From positions 1 to 64,000 of the forward strand of contig DATNPX010000034.1 in NCBI GenBank assembly GCA_036702975.1: a stretch of DNA of 64,000 nt, given 5' to 3'. The notes below the pieces were generated by a model, which made no database searches, had not been told where the DNA came from, and worked only from the letters and a program-made list of their open reading frames with translations. The stretch comes from DATNPX01 sp036702975 (GTDB lineage: Bacteria; Cyanobacteriota; Vampirovibrionia; Obscuribacterales; Obscuribacteraceae). Numbering within the stretch: position 1 is the stretch's first letter; the number at the start of each line of letters is the position of its first letter. Below are positions 55,465-63,685 of this stretch, piece by piece. The translations under genes and the position numbers were made by a program.

Positions 55465-57365
55465 TGCGCTTGCAAAAAATACGTCCAGTCAGGCTGGCAC
55501 AAGCTACTAGAGTAGCGGCGTGCCTTATATTGATGCTGATAGCGCCAGCTCAAACCGTCGCAGCTGCAGTTGAACCCGTGCCGCGACAGAATCCGGCCGG
55601 CATGACGGAACTGCCCAAAATGAGACCGATTCTGCCTTCGATAAGAGGCGAGCGACAACCGCTCAGCGGTGACATGCAACAGTACGAGCGAACGATGTTG
55701 CGAGCCGAACCGATTAAACTAGGAGCGCTGATCGAAGTGGCATCGATGCGTCCCTTGATGCTGGACTCCGAGAGAAATCAACCCATCTCGCTAAAGGAAT
55801 CTTTGCAGCTAGGAGCCTACAAAAATCTCTCGCTGCGCATCTCGCATGAGAGCGAATATTACCAGAAGACCGTCTACTGGAACTATTTGACCAACTTGGT
55901 ACCCAGCCTCACCAGCACCTTCGCCCTTACATCTTCGAACATCAACAGTGGTGAAACCAACACATATTCAAATGTCTGGTCGAACCGTATCACCTTTCCC
56001 GTTTTCACGGGCGGCAACTATTCACAATTCATAGTCGCGCAAAAGTTTCGCACCAAAGGCTGGCACAAGGCGACTGTAGCAGCTAGAAATGATGCTTTAC
56101 TCGAAGCCTACAAACGCTACACAAATCTCGCCTTGCAATATCAACTTCTACGCATAAAAGTGAAGGGCGTGGAATTATCGAGTGCACTCCTGAAGCAGCA
56201 ACAATCAGACATCAAAGCAGGCACCAGTACACGCTATGCTCTCATGTCGGCACAATCGCAATTGAAAACAAGTGAGCAAGAGTTGCAAGACCAACAGGTT
56301 GCGACCCGAAAGGCCGCTTTGCAGTTGTCGTACTCGCTCGACTTGCCACTCTCAATCAACCTAGTTCCAACCGAGATAGACATGCCCGTCGGACCTATGA
56401 TCAGGGGATTTCCAAAGATCGGTCAGCTCCTGCAAGTAGCATATAACAACAATCCAGAATTGCGCGAGTATGAATATTTTCGCTTGGCTGCAGCGAGAGA
56501 TATACAGATTGGCATGGCATCGTACTATCCAACAATCTCGGCTTTCCTGGCTTATACACGCTCTAACTTGACTTATACAGGCTCTTCTAGCGGACTCGCC
56601 GGTGCTGCTGTCTCATCCATCAGCGGTGGCGCCAATCCTAATAACGTGTCGACCTCAAACACCGCTCTAGGACAAACAGCCAGCTTGAGCCCCGGCAGTG
56701 ATTCAGAGGCGACCGGAGGTGCCAATACGAGTTCATCAACTGTGGTGGCATCCAGCGGCGGCACCCCGATGGCCAATATTCAGTCGGGAACACTCGTCAC
56801 ATCAGGCTCCGTCGCACCATCGCTTATCTCACCCGTCTCGATTTCAGGCTCGTCTACTTCTAATATCAACGGCAGCAACACTGCCAGTTCTGGCACATCG
56901 CCCGGTCTGTACAACACGCTGCAAGCTGGTTTTTCTCTGAGCTGGAGTCTCGGCAACGGCGGAGTCGGAACCGCCGCGAATATCGTGGCACTACGAGGAC
57001 TAGCCCGCCAAGCCCTCCTTCAATCAAATCAAAAACTGCAGAGCGTTTCTGAAGCTATTAGATCAGACTACACAAGTTGTCTTTCCAGTCTGGCGCATAT
57101 CGAAAGTTCAGCATCAGCGCTCGATACCAATGAGGAAGAATTACGCCTCTCACAACTGAGTTTAAAAGCCGGTAACGCCACAATTACTGACTTTGAACGA
57201 GCGAAATCCAATTACATAAGTGGACTTTCCACAGAGGCACAATCGATAGTCTCACTTAAACAATCTGAAGCTCAATTGCAGCACGACCTAGGCATAATCT
57301 CGGTCGATTCGCTAACGAAGGGAGTTTCAATCGACGAGTTACTTCGCACTGGAGATAAACATTGA
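55464..57365 (+). CDS. TolC-family outer-membrane channel, second copy
   Basis: A paralogue of the preceding gene: shared stretches include EPIKLGALIEVASMRPL, RTKGWHKATVAARNDALLEAYKRYTNLALQY and QQSDIKAGTSTRYALMSAQSQL. It also has a signal peptide and the two-repeat TolC layout. A Ser/Gly/Thr/Ala-rich insert of about 110 residues (about 372-482) lies at the same place as the Ser tract of the first copy, again within the predicted extracellular loop. The ATG overlaps the TGA of the first copy by one base (TGATG). Two channel genes for one pump is unusual; they may form mixed trimers or serve other pumps. Confidence 0.9.
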   Translation: MRLQKIRPVRLAQATRVAACLILMLIAPAQTVAAAVEPVPRQNPAGMTELPKMRPILPSIRGERQPLSGDMQQYERTMLRAEPIKLGALIEVASMRPLMLDSERNQPISLKESLQLGAYKNLSLRISHESEYYQKTVYWNYLTNLVPSLTSTFALTSSNINSGETNTYSNVWSNRITFPVFTGGNYSQFIVAQKFRTKGWHKATVAARNDALLEAYKRYTNLALQYQLLRIKVKGVELSSALLKQQQSDIKAGTSTRYALMSAQSQLKTSEQELQDQQVATRKAALQLSYSLDLPLSINLVPTEIDMPVGPMIRGFPKIGQLLQVAYNNNPELREYEYFRLAAARDIQIGMASYYPTISAFLAYTRSNLTYTGSSSGLAGAAVSSISGGANPNNVSTSNTALGQTASLSPGSDSEATGGANTSSSTVVASSGGTPMANIQSGTLVTSGSVAPSLISPVSISGSSTSNINGSNTASSGTSPGLYNTLQAGFSLSWSLGNGGVGTAANIVALRGLARQALLQSNQKLQSVSEAIRSDYTSCLSSLAHIESSASALDTNEEELRLSQLSLKAGNATITDFERAKSNYISGLSTEAQSIVSLKQSEAQLQHDLGIISVDSLTKGVSIDELLRTGDKH

Positions 57366-58060
57366 AACGTTCATCAGTAATGCTAGTAGTGCTCTTAGCA
57401 ATGTTTGCGTGCGCTGAATCATTGACGATAACCATTCCCGGCTTGGCAGTGGAAGGAGAGCCCGTCTTGCTGAAGCCACCAATCAAACAACAAGAGCAGC
57501 TGCACGCAGCGACGGAATCAGGCGGGCAAAACCACGACGAATTCAAACAGCTGCGGTTTGACGTTGTCGATTGTTCTCTTGGGTCGAAGTACCTTCGACT
57601 GAAGCTGTCAGTAACGAATGCAGGTGACGTTCCGGTCACTGTCGATGGGACAAAATCGCAGTTAAGGAGCGCCAACCAAACGATAGCATCAGCGCTGACA
57701 AGTGAACAAATGGTAGCAAGAAAGCAGAAAGCATCGAAGACACTTGCGTCATTTGTTACAGCGGCGACGACCGTGGGCACAGTCGAAACCTTGCAAGAGA
57801 TCAAAGAGCAAAAAGGTGATGTACTCAAGCGCTACGAAGGAGACGAGAAAGAGCGCGGATTGACTGAGTCGATGTTCGGAAAGACACTATTATATCCAGG
57901 CACCAATAATAGTGGCTATGTGTATTTCCCCAAAAGTGGTTCTGGCCAGAAAGTCTACTTCAGGTGTCCGCTTGAGACATTTTATGCCCCCAAATACAAT
58001 GAATTTGCCGATGTGCAGATTGGAACACAAACATCATCTGCCTCAGTTGAACGAAAGTGA
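57362..58060 (+). CDS. secreted protein of unknown function, last gene of the efflux operon
   Basis: 232 residues. A signal peptide (VMLVVLLAMFACAE) precedes a Gln/Lys-rich stretch and a beta-sandwich-like domain (FDVVDCSLGSKYLRLKLSVTNAGDVPVTVDG) that resembles extra-cytoplasmic immunoglobulin-like folds. After a helical segment (about 115-160) comes a second beta stretch (GKTLLYPGTNNSGYVYFPKSGSG, VYFRCPLETFYAPKYNEFADVQIG). The TTG start overlaps the TGA of the TolC-like gene (TTGA), so it belongs to the coupled operon. Not recognised; likely periplasmic or surface partner of the channel. Confidence 0.7.
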   Translation: MKRSSVMLVVLLAMFACAESLTITIPGLAVEGEPVLLKPPIKQQEQLHAATESGGQNHDEFKQLRFDVVDCSLGSKYLRLKLSVTNAGDVPVTVDGTKSQLRSANQTIASALTSEQMVARKQKASKTLASFVTAATTVGTVETLQEIKEQKGDVLKRYEGDEKERGLTESMFGKTLLYPGTNNSGYVYFPKSGSGQKVYFRCPLETFYAPKYNEFADVQIGTQTSSASVERK

Positions 58061-58112
58061 GGCAGTGATAGCTTCTTCGCCAATTTCAGCTGTGCTCTAG
58101 GCACGGCTATGC

Positions 58113-58275
58113 GCGAAGCTCGACGGAATCATGCGAAGCCACCAGGTTTCACCGAACGGAACATTGCGGGACACTTGCGTATACAGCATCATCGCGAGTG
58201 AGTGGCCCACGGTGAAAGCGAATTTGGAATTCAAATTGAGTCAACACGAAGAGCTTGCGGTGCGTAACTTAAGAC
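58113..58275 (+). pseudogene. truncated second copy of the GNAT gene 3' end
   Basis: About 160 bases match the 3' end of the acetyltransferase gene at 48525-48685, down to the region of its stop codon. Of the roughly thirteen codon differences in the first half, about ten are silent (for example CTT/CTC, GAT/GAC, AAT/AAC, TGT/TGC), while the second half is almost identical. The upstream 440 bases of the gene are missing and the original stop is passed by a one-base insertion. So this was once a full, selected gene copy and was later cut. It carries no function I can name. Confidence 0.85.
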
Positions 58276-58277
58276 CG

Positions 58278-58549
58278 TTATTTATCACACCTGAAGTCCA
58301 CATCAGGACGTTTGCGGCGAAAGTTCTCGGCATCTGCCGCAGTTATTCCTGGACAACGATTGGTCTTGAGAGATTTCAAAGTCTTGATCTTTGCGAGTTC
58401 GACGAGTGATGCGTTTGTTATTCCGGTGCCGGAAAACTCGGCTCCTTTCAGGGGCATTCTGAGGAAGACCTTCGCATAGCCATCGGTTACCGGAAGATCC
58501 TCCAAGTAAATGTGCTCAAGGCGGAGAGCGGCGAGCCGTTTAAAGTCGG
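58278..58549 (-). pseudogene. C-terminal part of the kinase gene, out of frame
   Basis: Read on the minus strand in the other frame, this continues the leucine-rich-like pattern of the kinase (ADFKRLAALRLEHIYLEDLPVTDGYAKVF, GAEFSGTGITNASLVELAKIKTLKSLKTNRCPGITAADAENF) to a stop at 58278. One extra G in the run at about 58550 would join the two frames without a stop. It could be a natural mutation or a base-calling error in the assembly. Confidence 0.75.
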
Positions 58550-60238
58550 CCTACCTTTTTCTCCAACCTGGCAGTTTCCAAAGAGAAGGCTGCTTATCTC
58601 GTGTGCATTTTCTAGTGCATGAAAGTCTTCCCCTGTTATAGAGGTTCTTGTGAGCGACAAATTCTGAAGGCGCTGCATCGGAATATAAGACAATGCCTTG
58701 TCTGTTATGCCACGGCATCCGCACAAAATCAGACTCCCCAATGGAGCATCTGCAAAAGCCTTCAAACCGTCATCTGTAATCTCAGTATCGCCAATATCAA
58801 GACCAAACAGCTTGCCTTTGGGAATATCAGAGAGTTTTTCATTTCTCATCGACGTGGCACGCAAATTTAGAAATCTAAGTGGCATTCTCTTCAGCCAAAC
58901 TAGGCAGTTGTTAGTGACTCCTGTTCCTGTAAGATTCAGATCCTCCAGTTTAAGGTTTTGCAGGTATCTGATACCGGCATCGCTGATAAGCGGGCAGTCT
59001 TTGAGGCTGATTGCCGTTACGTCTTTGCGGTTGCGAAAATTCTTCAGCGCGTCGTCGGTCATATCGGAGTAATCTTTCTCGAAGTTGAATCTGTCCTTGG
59101 GATTAGTCTCAATATACCGGACGGCCGCCATATTAATATTGCTGAGCCGAGTTTCCGGAACTGCTGTTGTCGCAACTGGTTCAGCGCGAGTAGCAAATAA
59201 CTTTGAGTAAATAAAATAGCAAACTCCACCGACCAGAGCCAAAGAGACGACGATTGCAAAAATCGGTTTGAGAAGTAAACTGCTTTTGGACCTACTACTC
59301 ACAGCAACTGCGTTCTCAGACCGGAAGAACGATTTTGGATCTGCCAGAGCTTTTTCAACTTCCGCCATAGAACGGAATCGGTCCGTAGAATTCTTCGACA
59401 ACAAGCGGTCGACAATTAACTGTGTCGATGGAGAAAATGTCTTTCCCATCGAGCCTTGTTTCAAGGTTTGCGCTTGTGCAGTTTTATGCTTTACCAGCGT
59501 CTCCAGGCTCGTCTTTCCCATATGTGGTGGCGCACCCGTCAGACACTCGTAGAACAAACAACCAAGGGAATATTGATCAGAGCGAACCGTAACCGGAATG
59601 CCATCCGCCTGTTCCGGACTCATGTACAAAGGACTGCCAAAAATCTCTCCAGTGCGCGTCAATTGCTGCTGTTCGTCATCGATACTCTTAGCGATGCCGA
59701 AGTCAACGATTTTGGCTTGCAGTTTGTTAGCGTCTCTAACAAGAAGAACGTTGCTCGGCTTAAGATCGCGATGAATGATGCCATAGCTATGGGCATGCTC
59801 CAGCGCCTGACTTAATTGCAACATCAAATCAACTGCCAACTGTTCGTCAATGGCTCCAGAAGTCTTTAAGAGGTCAGCCAATGATTCGCCCGAGCAATAC
59901 TCCATAACTAAAAATGGCTGGCCATCAGCAGTGACATCAAACTGCAAAACCTTTGCAATGTTTGGATGATTCAGATTCCCTGCGGTCTGAGCCTCTCGCT
60001 GAAAGCGCCGGACTGTATTTCCATCCCCACCCGCAGTAACGTGCAAAACCTTGATGGCGACCAATCGTTTAACTAAAATGTCCCCGCCCTTGTAAACCGT
60101 ACCCATGCCACCACTTCCAAGCTGTTCAAGCAATCGAAAACGATTGGCAACGGTTTGACCAATTGCAAATTGAAAGTTCTGCGAATTTGATCGTTGCGAC
60201 TCAAATTGTCTTGTTATCGGCCGAGTATGATCGTCCAA
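58487..60238 (-). CDS. serine/threonine protein kinase with leucine-rich-like repeats (frameshifted)
   Basis: Eukaryotic-type kinase of the PknB group. Motifs: GSGGMGTVYKG (about 41-51), the ATP lysine K63 (VAIKVL), HRDLKPSN (D158), DFG (179-181) and a SPLYMSPEQ activation-segment end. The catalytic domain ends about 290, one membrane helix follows (about 322-346), and the outside part holds leucine-rich-like repeats (LKLEDLNLTGTGVTNNCL, KLFGLDIGDTEITDDGLKAF) of the kind that sense ligands. The frame ends 31 residues into foreign sequence because of a one-base shift near 58550. With the frame restored the protein would be about 90 residues longer. Divergent from nothing close by. Confidence 0.9.
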   Translation of the reverse strand: MDDHTRPITRQFESQRSNSQNFQFAIGQTVANRFRLLEQLGSGGMGTVYKGGDILVKRLVAIKVLHVTAGGDGNTVRRFQREAQTAGNLNHPNIAKVLQFDVTADGQPFLVMEYCSGESLADLLKTSGAIDEQLAVDLMLQLSQALEHAHSYGIIHRDLKPSNVLLVRDANKLQAKIVDFGIAKSIDDEQQQLTRTGEIFGSPLYMSPEQADGIPVTVRSDQYSLGCLFYECLTGAPPHMGKTSLETLVKHKTAQAQTLKQGSMGKTFSPSTQLIVDRLLSKNSTDRFRSMAEVEKALADPKSFFRSENAVAVSSRSKSSLLLKPIFAIVVSLALVGGVCYFIYSKLFATRAEPVATTAVPETRLSNINMAAVRYIETNPKDRFNFEKDYSDMTDDALKNFRNRKDVTAISLKDCPLISDAGIRYLQNLKLEDLNLTGTGVTNNCLVWLKRMPLRFLNLRATSMRNEKLSDIPKGKLFGLDIGDTEITDDGLKAFADAPLGSLILCGCRGITDKALSYIPMQRLQNLSLTRTSITGEDFHALENAHEISSLLFGNCQVGEKGRPTLNGSPLSALSTFTWRIFR

Positions 60239-60373
60239 AACACCGAGCCCTTTTTAGTCTTAACACCGGAAGCACGATTAGAGTATTCCACGGCAGAAGA
60301 GCTTTGAACGAAAAATTTCTGCAGCGGGCCTCCACAGCTCCCTAACGGATAGTGCTAGACGATCCCCAGGATT

Positions 60374-60790
60374 CTAGGCCTGAGTTTGAGCTCGACGCAT
60401 CTCCTTGCGCCAAATAGTAAATGATTCGCCGATTATTTTTCCGGCAGAGTTAATCGCTGGTCCGATCAAGGCAGACTCTGGCAAACGGCTAAGGAGGTCA
60501 TGTTCGAAGCGGCTCAAAAACCGAGCAAGTCTTTCATCGCTGAGCGCTGCCTGAACCGAAATCCATTGCCTATCCGTATCAAAAAGCCTGCTTATAGCCT
60601 GCACACGGTCATCTTTGTGAGTGTCTGCACTGCTATCGAGGTTATAGGAGTGACCGACGAAAAAGTAAGTCGCTCCAGGATAGGCGTTAACCTTCTTATA
60701 GGGACCGAAATCTGGCTGAGGCAAGCGCGCACGGCGTCTTTCGACCACCGGCGGATTGTCTGTCGAACCGACCTCTTGATTCGTTGTCAT
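60374..60790 (-). CDS. protein of unknown function, 138 aa
   Basis: From the ATG at 60790 (GAGG eight bases upstream). Hydrophilic, no signal peptide or membrane helix; the ends are Arg-rich. Patterns: YPGATYFFVGHSYNLDSSADTHKDDRVQAISRLFDTDRQWISVQAALSDERLARFLSRFEHDLLSRLPESALIGPAIN, mostly helical. No known motif. It stands alone between the kinase and the small ORF region and is probably cytosolic. Confidence 0.6.
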   Translation of the reverse strand: MTTNQEVGSTDNPPVVERRRARLPQPDFGPYKKVNAYPGATYFFVGHSYNLDSSADTHKDDRVQAISRLFDTDRQWISVQAALSDERLARFLSRFEHDLLSRLPESALIGPAINSAGKIIGESFTIWRKEMRRAQTQA

Positions 60791-60928
60791 TAGACTCGCC
60801 TCTTGAATATACAAAGAGAAGCAAATTATAGAGGATCAACCGATATCGCTCAGAGAGCAAAGGTTTATGGTTTGCTCATCCTTAGCAACTGCAAGCAGCT
60901 TTAAAAGAGTAGATGCATGTGTTGAATC

Positions 60929-61033
60929 ATGAGTAAAACAATCAAAGTCTCGAAATTGCTGGAAGCGGAGAACTTTTTGTCATTCTATAAGTCTCTTATA
61001 GAATCTATTATCGCGGGAAATTCCGGCGGATGA
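60929..61033 (+). CDS. possible 34-aa peptide coupled to the phosphoribosyltransferase gene
   Basis: ATG-started frame (MSKTIKVSKLLEAENFLSFY...IIAGNSGG) whose TGA overlaps the ATG of the next gene by 4 bases (ATGA), as coupled genes do. The middle is Leu/Ser-rich and the start is basic. No ribosome site precedes it. A perfect 10-bp dyad lies inside its sequence, so the region may instead be an operator or leader and the ORF chance. I keep both readings. Confidence 0.4.
   Translation: MSKTIKVSKLLEAENFLSFYKSLIESIIAGNSGG
60982..61004. promoter_or_regulatory. perfect 10-bp dyad ahead of the phosphoribosyltransferase
   Basis: ATTCTATAAG (60982-60991) and CTTATAGAAT (60995-61004) are exact inverted copies with TCT between. 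It starts 26 bases before the next ATG. Either a repressor operator or a hairpin covering the ribosome site region. Confidence 0.6.
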
Positions 61034-61689
61034 AGTTCAAAGACAGAAAAGAAGCAGGGTTGCAGCTAGCCAGGCTGCTGGCGAAATATCGGGGACGACC
61101 CGATGTCCTCGTGCTGGCTCTGCCACGCGGCGGAGTTCCAGTAGCCTTTGAAATCGCGCAGGAACTGAACCTGCCTCTAGACATATTTCTGGTTAGGAAG
61201 ATTGGCTTACCTGAACAACCCGAATTGGCCATCGGTGCAATCGCCAGCGGTGGCACTACTTTTCTAAATCGCTCGTTAATCGAACGGTTCAACGTCTCAA
61301 GCGAAGCGCTGCGGGAGATCATTGAACGAGAGACTATAGAGATAAACCGGAGGGAACGGTTGTACAGGAGGTCGAGTCAACCGGCAAGCTTTGCGGACGA
61401 AATCGTGATACTTGTAGATGATGGGCTAGCAACGGGAGCCAGCATGCTGGTGGCAGTTCGAGCTTTGCATAAATTGGGATGCAGGAGGATTGTCGTTGCT
61501 ATACCGGTGGGAGCGGCGGACACGTGCAGCGTATTCAGAACACTGGTTGACGATGTGGTCTGTGTCTTCACACCGGAGAACTTCGATGCAGTCGGCAAAT
61601 GGTATGAGAACTTCACACAGACGTCTGATGAAGAGGTGATTAGGTTACTGTCGTTCAGTCAGCCCCGAGCGAGGCGGCCAGCGTTTTAA
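61030..61689 (+). CDS. phosphoribosyltransferase-family protein
   Basis: Type I PRTase fold of about 220 residues. The PRPP loop VILVDDGLATGASM (about 126-139) is exact, LALPRGGVPVAFEIAQELNLPLDIFLVRKIGLP forms the N-terminal part with the Arg-Gly loop that contacts pyrophosphate, and a C-terminal hood lies beyond TPENFDAVGKWY. It resembles the group of PRTase-like proteins of unknown substrate that are found near hydrolases in actinobacteria and other phyla; purine, pyrimidine or a phosphosugar could be the substrate. The gene is preceded by a strong dyad. Confidence 0.85.
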   Translation: MKFKDRKEAGLQLARLLAKYRGRPDVLVLALPRGGVPVAFEIAQELNLPLDIFLVRKIGLPEQPELAIGAIASGGTTFLNRSLIERFNVSSEALREIIERETIEINRRERLYRRSSQPASFADEIVILVDDGLATGASMLVAVRALHKLGCRRIVVAIPVGAADTCSVFRTLVDDVVCVFTPENFDAVGKWYENFTQTSDEEVIRLLSFSQPRARRPAF

Positions 61690-61770
61690 TTCACTCGCCC
61701 CAAGGCGTCTTATAAAAGGGTATTGTGCAAATACTCAAGCCGTACTTCGAGCACGGTCAGTCAGACAAGG

Positions 61771-62712
61771 TTATGGCGCCACTAGGTTGGCCATACCATG
61801 GCTTTCCAAAAACTGACGAAACATCTCTTTCATGTTCCTGCCGTCTTTTCGATTTACTGGGCTATATGGTCGTGTCATAGAAAAGACAACCGTCGAGGTG
61901 GTTTGCCCTATTGCGCGTCCTTGCGAGTCAAATGTTCTGCCGAATGTATCTTCGCGAACCAGTCCAGGAGCCAGCGGTGTCAATGACTGAATCAACTCAA
62001 CTTGCTGGGATGTTTGCACGACCTGGGCACCGTTAACCTGCGCTTTGGTAAGAATCGCTCGCCTCACAAATCGTTGGTCACTGCAAGAAATTGGCTCTAT
62101 TAACTGAACAAAAGAATAATGCACAACATCATTGGGACCAATTGAATGCCCTAAAAATGGCGCATTCGCAAACTGCCAATACGCTCCAGTATTGTCCTGC
62201 TGAGATCCCTGGTGCATTTCTGAAATGAATTCTTCGGTTCTTGCATTGGAATTACCGTTCCCTGTCAAAAGATTGAGCGAGGATGTCACAGTCTTTTCCG
62301 TGCATTGCCAATGTCCGGCCAGAAAATTGGGAATTCTGTACCAAACGTTCTCTGGTGAAGAGACTACTTCAGCCTTCTCACTGAACGTCGCGCCCGCCTG
62401 CAAGAACTTCGGCACAGGCGGCACCTTATCGAGTTGAGGAATCTCGATCGTAAACTTGGGCAAAGCAGGTTTATTGCCGGACTGGGGCAGCCCCGGCATC
62501 GTCACAACTTCTTTTTGCTCAATACCACCGGTGACATAGTGCGGCTCGCGTGATACTGCGTCATTTTTCGGAGTTGACTTGTTCGAATCTTGCATCTCAT
62601 TCTTGCCGGTATCACTAGTGGTGAGCTGCTGTTGGCTAAGAGCATCATAATTCGGCATCACATAGGACACCAAACAGGCGAAACCAACCAGTAGCATATG
62701 TCCACCATTCAT
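61771..62712 (-). CDS. secreted protein of unknown function, 313 aa
   Basis: A hydrophobic N-terminal segment (MLLVGFACLVSYVM) serves as signal or anchor; the next 90 residues are polar and Pro-rich. From about 120 on a globular domain appears (NFLAGHWQCTEKTVTSSLNLLTG, then QFANAPFLGHSIGPNDVVHYSFVQLIEPISCSDQRFVRRAILTKAQVNG), with beta strands as in lipocalin-like domains. No catalytic motif. Of two in-frame ATGs (62712, 62697) I keep the first; neither has a good ribosome site. Located on the minus strand, next to an SDR gene. Confidence 0.65.
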   Translation of the reverse strand: MNGGHMLLVGFACLVSYVMPNYDALSQQQLTTSDTGKNEMQDSNKSTPKNDAVSREPHYVTGGIEQKEVVTMPGLPQSGNKPALPKFTIEIPQLDKVPPVPKFLQAGATFSEKAEVVSSPENVWYRIPNFLAGHWQCTEKTVTSSLNLLTGNGNSNARTEEFISEMHQGSQQDNTGAYWQFANAPFLGHSIGPNDVVHYSFVQLIEPISCSDQRFVRRAILTKAQVNGAQVVQTSQQVELIQSLTPLAPGLVREDTFGRTFDSQGRAIGQTTSTVVFSMTRPYSPVNRKDGRNMKEMFRQFLESHGMANLVAP

Positions 62713-62818
62713 CGGCGCAAACCAGCTCCAAATAGTCAGTCAATAATAACCGGAATAACTGGGCACAAGCTGTAATGCATAACCGAAACCAGGGATCTTT
62801 TATTTCGTCGGTCCGGAA

Positions 62819-62846
62819 GGCTGGAGATCTGGAGATCTGGAGGACT
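62819..62846. repeat. short tandem repeat (CTGGAGAT units)
   Basis: About three 8-base units, CTGGAGAT, CTGGAGAT and CTGGAGGA, in the spacer downstream of the SDR gene and upstream of the secreted gene. Small, without further signals. Confidence 0.5.
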
Positions 62847-62878
62847 AGAGGGCTCGAGTTCCCACGGAGACCGACGCT

Positions 62879-63685
62879 TTAAACTTTCGCCTTCTTCATC
62901 TCAAGCTTCCGAAACATCTTCCCCATCATTGAGCGCGTAAATCCAGCCGGCACGAGTCGATGCATGATCCGATTCATCGGCCCTGGAATCCAAACAGATT
63001 GGTTATCCAACAACGCCTGAAGTCCCTCGGATACACACTGCTCAGACCTCATAGGTTTCATTGGCATCATATCCGGTGTCATACCGAACTTATCAAGAAC
63101 CGGAGTCTCAGTCGGTCCAACAGGAAGCACAGTTACGTTTATCCCAAGTGGTGCGAACTCTTCATGAATGGCTTGGGAAAAGCTTTGCACATAGGCTTTG
63201 GCTCCAGCATCATTGGCGAGGTACGGTATCCCGATCGGTGCTCCCATTGCGCCGACAAACCACAGTCCTCCGCATTTGCGGAGGGCAAGTCGTTTTCCAA
63301 AGTGGTGAGCAATCTCCAGGTGGGCAAGAGTATTCAACTTGAGGGTGTCAACGAGAATGGTACGGTCTAGCTTAAGAAAGGTGCCCGGATTGGCAGTGCC
63401 CGCATTCGAGACAATCAGACCTAAATCTAGGTCGGCTGTGCCTTGCTTAAGTTCATCGATTGCGTTGTCTTTTGACAGATCAGCGACGACTATGCGATGT
63501 TCAATCTTGAACTTTGCGGTGAGTTCACTTCCAAGTTCTTTGAGTAACTCCTCACGCCGAGCAACCAGCACCAAATTTATTTTGGAGGCGGCAATTTGAG
63601 TGGCAAACTCCTTGCCGATCCCGGAAGAGGCACCTGTGACCATAGCCCATGGGCCAAAACGTGCTCTATCAATGCGGACTGTCAT
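62879..63685 (-). CDS. short-chain dehydrogenase/reductase-like protein lacking catalytic residues
   Basis: SDR fold with the cofactor motif TGASSGIGKEFA (about 18-29), ADLSKD and SNAGTANPGTF (NAG motif). At the active site the family would have Ser followed by YxxxK. Here LWFVGAMGAPIGIP takes the Ser place, and PYLANDAGAKAYV aligns to PYxAxYAATKAYV with Asp where the catalytic Tyr should be (codon GAT against TAT). The Lys is kept. So it may be an inactive cofactor-binding protein, or use other residues. The ATG overlaps the TGA of the TolC-like gene (ATGA). Confidence 0.85.
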   Translation of the reverse strand: MTVRIDRARFGPWAMVTGASSGIGKEFATQIAASKINLVLVARREELLKELGSELTAKFKIEHRIVVADLSKDNAIDELKQGTADLDLGLIVSNAGTANPGTFLKLDRTILVDTLKLNTLAHLEIAHHFGKRLALRKCGGLWFVGAMGAPIGIPYLANDAGAKAYVQSFSQAIHEEFAPLGINVTVLPVGPTETPVLDKFGMTPDMMPMKPMRSEQCVSEGLQALLDNQSVWIPGPMNRIMHRLVPAGFTRSMMGKMFRKLEMKKAKV

